Below, one piece after another: positions 16,986 to 26,224 of a stretch of 64,000 nt of DNA. Source of the DNA: an uncultured Eubacteriales bacterium (GTDB lineage: Bacteria; Bacillota; Clostridia; Lachnospirales; Lachnospiraceae); the NCBI GenBank assembly GCA_900539455.1, contig UQCD01000004.1:70146-134145 (forward strand), given 5' to 3'. The position numbers were made by a program, and so were the translations under genes. Each line of letters starts with the position of its first letter. The stretch's first letter is position 1. Under the pieces are notes generated by a model, which saw only the letters and a program-made list of their open reading frames with translations, was not told the origin of the DNA and made no database searches.

Positions 16986-17825
16986 CTATTCTATAGGGAC
17001 AATATTTTTTAACAATTCACTAGGTATTCTCAAATTTCCTTTTCCTACCCCTAAATCAATATCCGGCTTATTTTCACCGTGAAAATCAGAGCCACCTGTA
17101 ATAAAAAAGCCATAATTTTCTGCACATTTTTTCAGCCAGACATCATCTGAAGGTGTATTGAGAGAATATATTGCCTCTATTCCCTCAAGCCCTAAGGACT
17201 TTAAATAGTCAAACAGGCTCATAAGTCTGTCCTTGCCCATTTTATATAACAAAGGATGTGCCAATACAGCGTGACCACCTGCATTTTTAATAATGTCTAT
17301 TGCCATTTTGCAGGTAACTTTCTGTCTTGGTACATAATATTTTTTTCCTTTATTCAGGTACATAGCAAATGCAATATCCTTATGAGAAACATATCCATTT
17401 TCAACTAAAAATCTGGCAAAATGTGCTCTTGTAATTGATACCTCGCCAAATCTTTCCTTTAGTTTTTCTCTTGAAATATTAATTCCGTCTGCCTGCATTT
17501 TCTCAATAATTTTGTTGTTTCTATCTACGCGGCTTTTCTGACACATATCTACTATATCTTCAAAGCCTTCATCCAAGTAGTCAACATTCAAGCCTAGAAT
17601 ATGCAAATCTCCACCATTGTAGTCAGCAGATATTTCTATTCCGGGTATAACCATAACACCTAGTTTTTTTCCTTCCTCTATGGCCTCCTTCACACCTGCT
17701 ACTGTATCGTGGTCGGTAAGAGCTATTGCCTTTAGATTTTTCTCCTTTGCCAGCCTTACAACCTCACTTGGTGAAAGTGTACCATCTGATTTGTTAGAAT
17801 GTACATGTAAATCAATATATTCCAT
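16986..17825 (-). CDS. PHP-domain phosphoesterase (TrpH/RNase AM-like)
   Basis: A 279-residue PHP protein starting YIDLHVHSNKSDGTLSPSE, with further metal-binding motifs LTDHDTVAGVKEA, VIPGIEISADYNGGDLHILG, AVLAHPLLYK and FFITGGSDFHGENKPDI. This is the trinuclear metal set of the TrpH family, whose E. coli member removes 5' nucleotides and cleaves 3',5'-bisphosphates and RNA 5' ends. No DNA polymerase parts are present. It lies just after pheA (15 bases). Confidence 0.88.
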   Translation of the reverse strand: MEYIDLHVHSNKSDGTLSPSEVVRLAKEKNLKAIALTDHDTVAGVKEAIEEGKKLGVMVIPGIEISADYNGGDLHILGLNVDYLDEGFEDIVDMCQKSRVDRNNKIIEKMQADGINISREKLKERFGEVSITRAHFARFLVENGYVSHKDIAFAMYLNKGKKYYVPRQKVTCKMAIDIIKNAGGHAVLAHPLLYKMGKDRLMSLFDYLKSLGLEGIEAIYSLNTPSDDVWLKKCAENYGFFITGGSDFHGENKPDIDLGVGKGNLRIPSELLKNIVPIE

Positions 17826-17840
17826 AGCTATGCTCCCTTT

Positions 17841-18977
17841 TTAGTAATTTCCTAAAATCTTTAATGAAATAGTTTCTTCCTTTAAACCTCTAAGTGCATT
17901 ATTTACTGCAGCATCTCCTAAGGTCCCCTCAAAATCCACAAAAAATCTATATTCCCATTTTCTATCCTCGATTGGTCTGGACTCAATCTTTGTCATATTA
18001 AGCTGATTATACATAAAGTGTGATAAAATATTGTATAATGAGCCGTTTTCGTGAGGAATTTCAAAACATACACTTATTTTGTCCGCTTTTCTTGAATATA
18101 CTCTTTTATTTCCTATAATTACAAATCTGGTGGTATTAACATCTGATGAATTAATCTTTTCTCTTAAAATGTCAAGACCATATATTTTAGCTGCTCTCAC
18201 ACTGGCAATAGCAGCCTGTGTTTTGTCATTTTCATCTCTTACTTTTTTTGCACTAACAGCATTATTAGATAAGCTTATCTGCCGCCAGCTTTTATGTCCC
18301 TCTAAAAATCTTTCACACTGCATAAGTGACTGTGGATGGGAATATACAACCTTTATATCCTCCTCCTTTGTTCCAGGAACACCTAAAAGGGCATGTTCTA
18401 CCTTAACATAGGTTTCACCTACTATGTAATTATCATATTCGATAAGTAAATCGTATACCTGTAAAATAGGGCCTGCTGTAGAATTTTCAATAGGTAATAC
18501 TGCATAATCTGCCTTACCGTTTTTTACATCCTCCATAGCTTCCTTCCAAGAGGCTGCATGATACATATCTGCATCCTCGCCAAAGAACTGGCAGGCTGCA
18601 TCATGTGCATAAGCTCCCTCTAAGCCCTGATATACTACCTTTGCATTTTTTCTTTCTATGTCATCTATTTTTTCAAAAATTGTATCCTCTAGCAAGCCAT
18701 GCTCAGCCATTATTTTATACTGGAACTTTCTGCTCATACTCATAAGATGCTTAAACAGCTCCTCTACACCTCTTTCATCAAATGGTGTATCTGCATAGGT
18801 TTTAACCTTTTCTATTTTTTCCTGTTCACGCTTTGAATCAAGCACAGGTTTTCCATTTTCTATTTTGTACTCTGCTACACTTCTGCATAGTTCCATTCTT
18901 TTCTCATATAATTCAACAATTTTTCTATCAACTTCGTCTATATCCTTACGAATATCTAATAAATTTAATTCTGACAT
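17841..18977 (-). CDS. pheA: Bifunctional chorismate mutase / prephenate dehydratase
   Basis: A 378-residue PheA. Residues 1-90 form an AroQ chorismate mutase (DIRKDIDEVDRKIVELYEKR, MELCRSVAEYKIENGKPVLD). Residues about 113-290 form prephenate dehydratase (VVYQGLEGAYAHDAACQFFG, YAVLPIENSTAGPILQVYDL, TTRFVIIGNKR). The C-terminal ACT domain has ENGSLYNILSHFMYNQLNMT and the ESRP motif (KIESRPIEDRKWEYRFFVD) that binds phenylalanine, so feedback inhibition by Phe is expected. It makes phenylpyruvate. AAGGAG precedes the start. Confidence 0.95.
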   Translation of the reverse strand: MSELNLLDIRKDIDEVDRKIVELYEKRMELCRSVAEYKIENGKPVLDSKREQEKIEKVKTYADTPFDERGVEELFKHLMSMSRKFQYKIMAEHGLLEDTIFEKIDDIERKNAKVVYQGLEGAYAHDAACQFFGEDADMYHAASWKEAMEDVKNGKADYAVLPIENSTAGPILQVYDLLIEYDNYIVGETYVKVEHALLGVPGTKEEDIKVVYSHPQSLMQCERFLEGHKSWRQISLSNNAVSAKKVRDENDKTQAAIASVRAAKIYGLDILREKINSSDVNTTRFVIIGNKRVYSRKADKISVCFEIPHENGSLYNILSHFMYNQLNMTKIESRPIEDRKWEYRFFVDFEGTLGDAAVNNALRGLKEETISLKILGNY

Positions 18978-19151
18978 TTCTTCTCCTTGAATTTAATTCA
19001 ATTTTAGTATCTTATACTTTATAATAACTAGACATCTTTTTATTATAACACAAGCATAACGCAAATGTAAATTATTTGATTTTACTTCAACATTGACACT
19101 TTATGTGATAATATTATGTGGTTAATGTTTATAATACTGTGAGGAAATAAA

Positions 19152-19964
19152 ATGGATAAAATAAATATAAACAACTTAAAAATATTTGCTCATCATGGTG
19201 TACTTGCTGAGGAAAAAAGGAATGGCCAATACTTTTTTGTATCCGCTACATTATTTGTCGATACCTATAAGGCTGGTATAAATGATGACTTAACTCTCAC
19301 TGTCAACTATGATGAGGTTAGTCACTTAATTAATAATATTATGACTAATAATACCTATGACCTGATAGAAACTGCTGCCAATGTAATTGCTGCTTCTATT
19401 TTAAAAGCCTATGAATTAGTAAATGAAGTGCTTATTACAATAAAAAAGCCTTCTGCACCTATCGCTTTAGATTTTGAAGATGTGTCCGTTTGTGTACACA
19501 AAAAATATCATACTGCCTATGTTGCATTAGGCTCAAATCTTGGAGATAGTAAAAAATATTTAGATAATGCTGTTTTAGCAATAAAAGATAATGAATTTAT
19601 ACGCAAGGTCTGCGTATCCTCATATATAAAAACTGCCCCTTACGGCTATACTGACCAGCCCGACTTTCTAAATGCCTGTATGGTCTTTGAAACTATTTAC
19701 ACTCCACTTGAATTACTGGATTTTCTACAAAGCTTGGAAAATGCTGCTAATAGAGTTCGTCAGATACATTGGGGACCTAGAACCTTAGACCTGGATATAC
19801 TTTTCTATGACGATATAGCTATGTACACAGAAAGACTTAAAATTCCTCACCCAGAAATACAAAAGCGTGACTTTGTATTAAAGCCACTTATGGAATTAAA
19901 TCCATATTTTATCCACCCTGTACTTGGAAAATCCATTAATACTCTGCTTGAGGAATTAAAATAA
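19152..19964 (+). CDS. folBK: FolB-FolK fusion: dihydroneopterin aldolase and HPPK
   Basis: A 270-residue fusion of two steps of folate synthesis. Residues 1-118 are FolB: INNLKIFAHHGVLAEEKRNG, TVNYDEVSHLI, DLIETAANVIA and ITIKKPSAPI. Residues about 122-270 are FolK: TAYVALGSNLGDSKKYLDNA, YGYTDQPDFLNACMVFET, GPRTLDLDILFYDD, IPHPEIQKRDFVLKPLMEL. The product cleaves dihydroneopterin and then pyrophosphorylates 6-hydroxymethyl-dihydropterin for FolP, encoded 2 kb away on the other strand. GAGG precedes the ATG. Such fusions occur in several Clostridia and plants or fungi have related ones. Confidence 0.94.
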   Translation: MDKININNLKIFAHHGVLAEEKRNGQYFFVSATLFVDTYKAGINDDLTLTVNYDEVSHLINNIMTNNTYDLIETAANVIAASILKAYELVNEVLITIKKPSAPIALDFEDVSVCVHKKYHTAYVALGSNLGDSKKYLDNAVLAIKDNEFIRKVCVSSYIKTAPYGYTDQPDFLNACMVFETIYTPLELLDFLQSLENAANRVRQIHWGPRTLDLDILFYDDIAMYTERLKIPHPEIQKRDFVLKPLMELNPYFIHPVLGKSINTLLEELK

Positions 19965-19992
19965 GTCCATATCTTACCTTGTTTGAGAGGTC

Positions 19993-20022
19993 ATACTAAA
20001 ACCTGCAGGTTTTTAATAGTAT
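19993..20022 (+). terminator. Terminator of folBK
   Basis: AAAACCTGCAGGTTTT (19998-20013) is a perfect palindrome, extended by ATACT/AGTAT outside, followed by T and A residues. It starts about 29 bases after the folBK stop. Confidence 0.6.
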
Positions 20023-20044
20023 ACATAGTAGATATTTACTATTA

Positions 20045-20120
20045 AATAATGCCAGACATTTTTTAACATAAAATGTAGTTTCAATACAGATTTTATGCTG
20101 AAATATTGTCTGGCATTATT
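20045..20120. repeat. Inverted-repeat element, copy A of the AATGYCAGRCA family
   Basis: Perfect 14-base arms AATAATGCCAGACA (20045-20058) and TGTCTGGCATTATT (20107-20120) enclose a nested CATAAAAT/ATTTTATG pair. The arms match those at 22.3 kb and 51.8 kb, except that two bases change together so that pairing is kept. It lies between convergent folBK and the DUF5050 gene. Confidence 0.75.
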
Positions 20121-20145
20121 ACTTTATCTTTTCTCCACTCTTATT

Positions 20146-21153
20146 TTAGTTAAAGCTTACTGGCTGTGGCACTGATGCCCCAGCTATGCTAACCTTATAC
20201 AAATATTCCTCTTTTCCTATCTTTTCAATATAAAACATATACTTTGATGTGATAGATATGTTATAGCAATCTCCCTCTTTTATAACTGTTAAATTATCAC
20301 CGTTTGTATCTATTTTTACCAGCTTATGGTCATCTACTGAATTTTCTGCCTGATAAAATATTACATTTTTATCCTCTGATATATTATAGCTCACACAACT
20401 ATCCTCTGTAAGCACCTGTGTTTTTTCTGTACTTAAATTCATTTTTGTAAGCCTTCTGGAATTATCTAAGTCAATGTAATATAAATAGTTATTTAAAACT
20501 ACTGGCAGATAAAAATTGCCCAGCTTATGAACAGTAATATTATCCGACTGGGTATCCAGTTTCATAAGATTATGATTACCCGCCTCCTCTGGAAAATACA
20601 CATTTCCATTGGAAATAGAAACTGGGGAATATGCTGTATCGCTGATTTTCTTATCCTCTTTGCCATCAATTTTTACTTTTCTAAGCTCAAATACCTTTTT
20701 GTCATTATAGCCTTGATAATATATATAGTTGCCTGTAAGTGCAATATTGGTAGAAACGCCAGTATGTATTGGCTCGCCTTTGTCACTGCCCTTTTTCAAT
20801 CTGAAAATGCCATAAAGGTTGCCTTTAAAAATTGTTTCTACTGCGTCCTTATTATTAAATCTGGCATAATAAATATAATCTCCTGCTACATTTATGTAAG
20901 ACACAATATCATCGCACACCTTTTCTGCCTTGCTGGCATCTAAGTCCATTTTATACAGCTTATTATTATCATAAGGGTTGGCAAAATAAATATATCCGTC
21001 ATTTTCGCAAAACAATCCACCAGTATTTAAATTTCCCGAAGTGTTTCCCACAACATCATTATCATTGTACTTAAATCTGTTTAAATACATAGATAATCCT
21101 GTTCCAAGCACCACTAATACTATAACAACAACGGCAATTATCTTCTTTTTCAT
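20146..21153 (-). CDS. DUF5050 membrane-anchored beta-propeller-like protein
   Basis: A 335-residue protein with an N-terminal signal anchor (KKKIIAVVVIVLVVLGTGLS) and then repeated blades of the pattern YIYYxxxxDxxxLYKMDxDGS, seen as GYIYFANPYDNNKLYKMDLD, NYIYYQGYNDKKVFELRKV and NYLYYIDLDNSRRLTKMNL. This is the DUF5050 or LRP1-like propeller pattern common in extracytoplasmic proteins of Clostridia. A sensor or binding role outside the membrane is likely; the ligand is unknown. It begins right after the folP stop, though a functional link to folate is doubtful. Confidence 0.85.
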   Translation of the reverse strand: MKKKIIAVVVIVLVVLGTGLSMYLNRFKYNDNDVVGNTSGNLNTGGLFCENDGYIYFANPYDNNKLYKMDLDASKAEKVCDDIVSYINVAGDYIYYARFNNKDAVETIFKGNLYGIFRLKKGSDKGEPIHTGVSTNIALTGNYIYYQGYNDKKVFELRKVKIDGKEDKKISDTAYSPVSISNGNVYFPEEAGNHNLMKLDTQSDNITVHKLGNFYLPVVLNNYLYYIDLDNSRRLTKMNLSTEKTQVLTEDSCVSYNISEDKNVIFYQAENSVDDHKLVKIDTNGDNLTVIKEGDCYNISITSKYMFYIEKIGKEEYLYKVSIAGASVPQPVSFN

Positions 21154-21154
21154 A

Positions 21155-21967
21155 CTAGGCTCCTAATATTTTTTTTGTCATTTTCATTGCTCTGTAATTT
21201 TCTTTTACATCGTGAACTCTTATTATTGAACATCCCTTCATAACTCCCATTACAGTAGTTGCAACTGTTCCTTCTACCCTTTCTGTTACTGGCAAATCTA
21301 AAGTTAAGCCTATCATAGACTTTCTTGAAGTTCCAAGAAGAATTGGCAGACCTAATTGGTGAAGCTTTTCAACATTATTCATTACCTTTAAATTGTCCTC
21401 GTAGGATTTTCCAAAGCCAATACCCGGGTCGCTTATCATCATCTCTATTTTAACCCCTGCCTTTAATCCAATATTAATGGATTCCTTAAGGTCTGCTATA
21501 ACATCCTCTAGTAAATTTGTATATGGATTTTCCTCTAAATTTCTATTGTGCATTATACAGCAAGGTACATTGGAAAGGGCTGCAACCTTCGCCATATCCT
21601 TGTCTGCCTTAAAGCCCCAAATATCGTTTATTAAATCTGCTCCTGCCTTAACTGCCTCTCCTGCAACCTTTGCCTTATAGGTATCAATAGATACCGGAAC
21701 ATCAAATCTTTCCTTTATAGCCTTAATATATGGCATAACTCTTTCGATTTCCTCATCCTCGGTAACATGAATATAGCCCGGTCTTGTAGACTCACCACCT
21801 ATATCTATAATGGCTGCACCCTCTTTTATCATTTCCTCTGTATGCTTTAGGGCATTATCTAAGCTGTTCCACTTTCCTCCGTCAGAAAAGGAATCCGGAG
21901 TAACATTCAAAATCCCCATAATATAAGCACCATTTGTCAAATCAAACTCTTTATTTCCAATTTTCAT
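21155..21967 (-). CDS. folP: Dihydropteroate synthase FolP
   Basis: A 270-residue TIM-barrel enzyme joining p-aminobenzoate to dihydropterin pyrophosphate. Motifs seen: YIMGILNVTPDSFSDGGKW, the second loop IIDIGGESTRPGYIHVTEDE, SIDTYKAKVAGEAVKAGADL, and MISDPGIGFGKSYEDNLKVM, plus LLGTSRKSMIG. All substrate-binding residues I can place look intact, so it should be a normal sulfonamide target. It lies in the reverse orientation to folBK and upstream of the DUF5050 gene; folC lies 0.5 kb upstream on the same strand. Confidence 0.95.
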   Translation of the reverse strand: MKIGNKEFDLTNGAYIMGILNVTPDSFSDGGKWNSLDNALKHTEEMIKEGAAIIDIGGESTRPGYIHVTEDEEIERVMPYIKAIKERFDVPVSIDTYKAKVAGEAVKAGADLINDIWGFKADKDMAKVAALSNVPCCIMHNRNLEENPYTNLLEDVIADLKESINIGLKAGVKIEMMISDPGIGFGKSYEDNLKVMNNVEKLHQLGLPILLGTSRKSMIGLTLDLPVTERVEGTVATTVMGVMKGCSIIRVHDVKENYRAMKMTKKILGA

Positions 21968-22483
21968 AATTGTACCTCGTCTTTCATAATCTCATAAATT
22001 TCTAATCTGAAATTTGTCAGCCTCATTATACCATAAACCCACTACAAATATTAACAACAATATAAATATCTGCACAAAAATCAAACGAAAATCTCATTTT
22101 TCACTAAAATAATCACATTTTCTTAATACTTACGCAAATATTTATATAAAAACCTCAATATTGTGTTCATACACCACTAACGGCATCGCCAAAATATTAC
22201 ACTTAAAATATTTAGGGAATTTAAAAAAAGTTTTTGCCAAGAACTAACTTATAAGACAATTTACTCTTATAAAGATATATCGAAGGCTTTTTTAGTTTTT
22301 CTTATAGGGTTCAGAAAAGATAATATAATAATGTCAGGCAATGTTTGAGCTTGTAAAATATCAGTTTTTACTAAACCTACAATGCGAGTTTTGCCTGACA
22401 TTATTTAAAAAAAACTATCTTTTATGCACCCTATTAGAAAAACTTGAAAGCCTGAACTAATATCTTTATAAGAGTAAATTGAC
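21968..22483. other. Intergenic region between folC and folP (about 515 bases)
   Basis: No open frame with a convincing start and ribosome site is seen on either strand. The right two-thirds is taken up by a large inverted repeat (22208-22526) with a short perfect repeat at its centre. The left part, up to about 22200, is A/T-rich and must hold the folP promoter; no convincing -35/-10 pair stands out. Confidence 0.7.
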
Positions 22484-22526
22484 TTATAAGTATGTTTTCA
22501 AACACTTTTTAAATTTCCCTAAATAT
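22208..22526. repeat. Large imperfect inverted repeat that includes the folC 3' end
   Basis: The left arm (22208-22341) and the reverse complement of the right arm (22391-22526) align along their whole length with small gaps. The best segment is 22247-22278 against 22460-22491, with 31 of 32 bases matching. The right arm contains the last codons and stop of folC, so the left arm is an inverted copy of that gene end plus its downstream DNA. At the centre lies the family repeat with AATAATGTCAGGCA arms. Function unknown; a duplication by foldback or a decayed mobile element are options. Confidence 0.75.
22327..22405. repeat. Inverted-repeat element, copy B of the AATGYCAGRCA family
   Basis: Perfect 14-base arms AATAATGTCAGGCA (22327-22340) and TGCCTGACATTATT (22392-22405) around a loop of about 50 bases. 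The arms match copies A and C. This copy is the core of a larger inverted repeat. Confidence 0.75.
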
Positions 22527-23770
22527 GACAATGACCCAAATGCCACCGTCAATTCCTTCCCAGCCCCCTTAACCTTCTCACAAGCCTCTTTCATATTCCC
22601 ACAAAAACTTACATTTTTATTATATTTTGCAATAACCTTTGCCAGCTCCCTGCCGTCTAAACCTCTGTTATTATTAGGAGTAATAGTAATAATTTCATCT
22701 GCTAGTCCACAAATAATACCACATTCCTTTTCATAATCCTTATCTGCCAAAACACCCATAACAAACAGCTTTGCCGCTCCTCTAAAATTGTTTTCCAAGG
22801 TAGCTTTCAGCTTTATTATAGCGTCCGGATTATGAGCACCGTCTATATAAACCAGTGGTGCTTCACTTATTTTTTCAAAGCGTCCCGGAAGAAAAGCATT
22901 TTTAATGCCTTCTTTTATAAGCTCATCAGAAATATTAAAACAGATTTTTCCCTTTGGACTACTATAATTGTCATTTAAAGCTAAAATACTTTCTATTGCC
23001 AAAGCTACATTTTCGCTTTGGTAGCTGCCTATCATTTTAGTATTTAACTCATTAAACACTTTTCCATTTGAGGCAATATATGTACCTTTTTCCAAATCGG
23101 CCCTGCTACTAATCCATAGGCTGCTATTTTTTTCGCTGGCAGTGCTTTTTATTACACTTATAGCCTCGTCATTACAGCCATTAGCTGCAACCGGAACATT
23201 TTCCTTAATTATTCCAGCCTTATGAGTAGCTATTTCTTTTATAGTATTGCCCAAAAAAGCCATATGGTCATAACTTATTGAGGTAATAACAGATAATAAA
23301 GGCTTCTTACACACATTCGTAGCATCTAAGTCACCACCCATACCTGTTTCTATAATGGCAGCATCAACCTTTTCATCAGCAAATATTTTAAAAGCTAAGG
23401 CTGTTTCCACCTCAAATATTGTAGGTGTAATATTACTGCCATTTAAGTATTCAATATGTGGCTTTACCTCCTCTACTGCTTTTGTAAAGGCTTCCTCAGA
23501 AATATTTTCTCCGTTAATTTTATACTTTTCCAGATATTCAAAAACCACTGGAGAACTATATCTTGCTACCTTATATCCAGCAGCCAGAAGTACCTCCTCT
23601 ATGTAGGTAATAGTTGAGCCTTTACCATTTGTACCTGCCACATGAATAACATTAAGCTTATCCTGTGGATTGTCAAGTCTTTCTAACAGACTCTCTATGT
23701 TTTCTAGTCCCAGTACACTTCCATATCTACTCAAGCCATCTATATATTCTTTTGCTGATAAAAAATCCAT
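22484..23770 (-). CDS. folC: Folylpolyglutamate synthase / dihydrofolate synthase FolC
   Basis: A 428-residue Mur-ligase-like enzyme adding glutamate to folates. Visible: VIHVAGTNGKGSTITYIEEV (P-loop, about residue 40), VARYSSPVVFEYLEKYKING, IIETGMGGDLDATNV, ITSISYDHMAFLGNTIKEIA, and YIDGAHNPDAIIKL in the C-terminal domain. The ATG at 23770 follows AGAAGG and starts just past the topoisomerase A stop, which it nearly overlaps. The last 14 codons form part of the large inverted repeat described for 22208-22526; the sequence there still reads as a normal FolC end. Confidence 0.94.
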   Translation of the reverse strand: MDFLSAKEYIDGLSRYGSVLGLENIESLLERLDNPQDKLNVIHVAGTNGKGSTITYIEEVLLAAGYKVARYSSPVVFEYLEKYKINGENISEEAFTKAVEEVKPHIEYLNGSNITPTIFEVETALAFKIFADEKVDAAIIETGMGGDLDATNVCKKPLLSVITSISYDHMAFLGNTIKEIATHKAGIIKENVPVAANGCNDEAISVIKSTASEKNSSLWISSRADLEKGTYIASNGKVFNELNTKMIGSYQSENVALAIESILALNDNYSSPKGKICFNISDELIKEGIKNAFLPGRFEKISEAPLVYIDGAHNPDAIIKLKATLENNFRGAAKLFVMGVLADKDYEKECGIICGLADEIITITPNNNRGLDGRELAKVIAKYNKNVSFCGNMKEACEKVKGAGKELTVAFGSLSYLGKFKKCLKTYL

Positions 23771-23771
23771 A

Positions 23772-26213
23772 TTATACCTTCTTGGTACCCATAGCACCTC
23801 GTTTATTTGTTTTTAAGCTTCTAAGTTCTATTTCTTTGCCCTTTCTTTCAACTGTTTTTGTATCTCCCGCATCTAATACATAAACATTAGTTACATAATC
23901 ATCTCCCTTAAGCTTAATACCCTTTACACCTATGGCTGCCTTTTTCTTCTTTGGAATTTCCCTAAGTGGAAATCTAAGGAACATACCATTTGCAGTTTCA
24001 AGGACTACGATTTCATTGGTGTATATAGTTTCCTCTGGAGATAAATCAGAAGAATTATCACTTGCAATTTCAGCATTTGTATCTGTTGCAATAATATCTA
24101 CACCCATATCTGACATATCCATAAAGCTTTCTAAGGACATATCATATATTCCGTCATCATATCCACCACTTAATGGCATAAACATATCCTCGTTTGTATC
24201 CTCTGCCTTTGTAGTAGTAGCATCTGTTAGAGAAATATTTACAACTAAATCGTCCTTTGACAGCTTTGTTGCAACAACTGTTTTCTTTGAAGCATCAAAC
24301 TCTGAAGCGTCTACCAGCTTCATCATACCCTGCTTTGTAGTAAACAACAGTTTTCTTCCTTCAATTTCTAAGGCTGTACAAACATATACTATATTTTCAT
24401 CACTACTGTCATAGTTGCCTAAATTGTCTAGCGGAGTTCCTTTATCCCTGAATTTGCCAAAAGGTACTTTTTCCAGCTTAATCTGATGTAAATTTCCATT
24501 GTCTGTAAATACATACAGCTTATCAGTATTTAAACATCTGATAATATATTTATTTTCGTTATTTACAGCCTCTTTATTTCTTTCATAGGTTGCCAAATCA
24601 ATAGTCTTTGCATAAGAAAATCTATCCATGATAAAGACAACCTCCTGCTCTACGAATTTTACTTCCTCGTATACAGCCTCTTTGCCGTCCTCAATAACAG
24701 TTTTTCTTTCAACACCGTAGGATTTTTTTATTTTTTCCAAATCCTTGATTATAGCCCGTGCCATTGCTTTTTTATTTCCAAGCAGCTCCTCATATTCAGC
24801 TATACGATTAACAATATCTGCATAATCCTTCTCTAAAGCTAAAATTTCAAGTCCGATTAACTTGTATAATCTAAGCTCAAGTATTGCCTGTGCCTGTTTT
24901 GGAGTAAAGCAAAGCTGACTTGCATAAATTTCTGACTCTTTATTTTTAAATTTAATATTATCAGTTTTTCCACTAATAAGACACTCTTTTGCGTCCTTTA
25001 AGCTATGTGAGCCTCTAAGTATTTCAATTATAAGGTCAATAATATTGCAGGCCTTAATAAGACCTTCCTTTATTTCCTTTTGCTCCAGCTCCTTGTTTAA
25101 TAAAGTTGTATACTTTCTTGTATTTATTTCAAACTGAAAGTTAACATTATGCTTTATAATATCTAAAACGCCTAAGGTTTCCGGCTTGCCCTCTGCAATA
25201 GCAAGCATATTTACACCAAAGGTATCCTCAAGCTTTGTTTTCTTATAGAGCATATTTTTAATATTTTCTATATCAGCATTTTTCTTAAGCTCTAGTACAA
25301 TTCTAATGCCTTCCTTTGAAGACTCATTAGAAATATCTAATATATCCGGTGCTTTTTTACTTTCCACTAAATCGCATATATCAGATATGAATTTTCCAAT
25401 ATTAGCGCCAATCATTGTATATGGAATTTCAGTAATAACCAGCTTATCTCTTTCAGATTTATTTTTAGCCGGCTCAAATATTACCTTTCCACGAAGCTTA
25501 ATCTTTCCTGTTCCTGATTTGTATATATCTAAAAGCTCACTTTTATTTACAACAATACCACCTGTTGGAAAATCTGGTCCCGGCATTATTTCCATAATTT
25601 CTTCAGTAGTAATATTTTCATTTTTCATATAGGCAATTACTGCATCTACTACCTCTGACAAATTATGTGTAGGAATACTGGTGGTCATACCTACAGCAAT
25701 ACCTTCAGCACCATTTATAAGAATATTAGGCACTCTTACAGGTAATACCACTGGCTCTTTTTCTGTTTCATCAAAGTTTGGCATAAAGTCTACAACATCT
25801 TTGTCTAAGTCTGCTAAATATGCCTCCTGTGTAAACTTCTTAAGCTTTGCCTCTGTGTAACGCATAGCAGCAGCTCCGTCACCTTCAATAGAGCCAAAGT
25901 TTCCATGACCGTCTACTAACGCCATACCCTTTTTAAAATCCTGAGATAAAACTACTAAGGATTCATAAATAGAACTATCTCCGTGAGGGTGGTACTTACC
26001 CATTGTATCACCAACAATACGGGCTGATTTTCTATGAGGTTTATCATAATTCAAGCCCAGCTCATCCATCGCAAATAATACTCTTCTTTGTACCGGTTTT
26101 AAACCATCTCTTATATCAGGCAATGCTCTTTGACATATAACACTCATTGCATAGTCAATATAGGATTTTTGCATTACCTCCGAATATTCTGTTCTTATAA
26201 TCTGTTCTGCCAT
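23772..26213 (-). CDS. parC: Type II topoisomerase subunit A, topoisomerase IV-like
   Basis: An 813-residue GyrA/ParC protein. Starts with MSVICQRALPDIRDGLKPVQ; the catalytic tyrosine is in AAAMRYTEAKLKK (about residue 115); and the region ADLDKDVVDFMPNFDETEKE follows as in the family. The C-terminal domain has GVKGIKLKGDDYVTNV, but I find no GyrA-box (QRRGGKG-type); the matching loop reads GKFRDKGTPLDNLG. This favours a decatenating topoisomerase IV over gyrase. An acidic, low-complexity insert occupies roughly residues 665-730. The partner B subunit is encoded 11 bases upstream. Confidence 0.9.
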   Translation of the reverse strand: MAEQIIRTEYSEVMQKSYIDYAMSVICQRALPDIRDGLKPVQRRVLFAMDELGLNYDKPHRKSARIVGDTMGKYHPHGDSSIYESLVVLSQDFKKGMALVDGHGNFGSIEGDGAAAMRYTEAKLKKFTQEAYLADLDKDVVDFMPNFDETEKEPVVLPVRVPNILINGAEGIAVGMTTSIPTHNLSEVVDAVIAYMKNENITTEEIMEIMPGPDFPTGGIVVNKSELLDIYKSGTGKIKLRGKVIFEPAKNKSERDKLVITEIPYTMIGANIGKFISDICDLVESKKAPDILDISNESSKEGIRIVLELKKNADIENIKNMLYKKTKLEDTFGVNMLAIAEGKPETLGVLDIIKHNVNFQFEINTRKYTTLLNKELEQKEIKEGLIKACNIIDLIIEILRGSHSLKDAKECLISGKTDNIKFKNKESEIYASQLCFTPKQAQAILELRLYKLIGLEILALEKDYADIVNRIAEYEELLGNKKAMARAIIKDLEKIKKSYGVERKTVIEDGKEAVYEEVKFVEQEVVFIMDRFSYAKTIDLATYERNKEAVNNENKYIIRCLNTDKLYVFTDNGNLHQIKLEKVPFGKFRDKGTPLDNLGNYDSSDENIVYVCTALEIEGRKLLFTTKQGMMKLVDASEFDASKKTVVATKLSKDDLVVNISLTDATTTKAEDTNEDMFMPLSGGYDDGIYDMSLESFMDMSDMGVDIIATDTNAEIASDNSSDLSPEETIYTNEIVVLETANGMFLRFPLREIPKKKKAAIGVKGIKLKGDDYVTNVYVLDAGDTKTVERKGKEIELRSLKTNKRGAMGTKKV

Positions 26214-26224
26214 TTTTTACCTCT

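Noticed and set aside
18978..19151. Possible phenylalanine T-box or other leader before pheA
   Set aside because: The gap is only about 170 bases and shared with folBK; no T-box motif (such as TGGNACCGCG) or terminator stem is seen.
22479..22736. Plus-strand frame of 85 residues at the folC end
   Set aside because: It lies opposite folC and within the inverted repeat, with no family match and no ribosome site.
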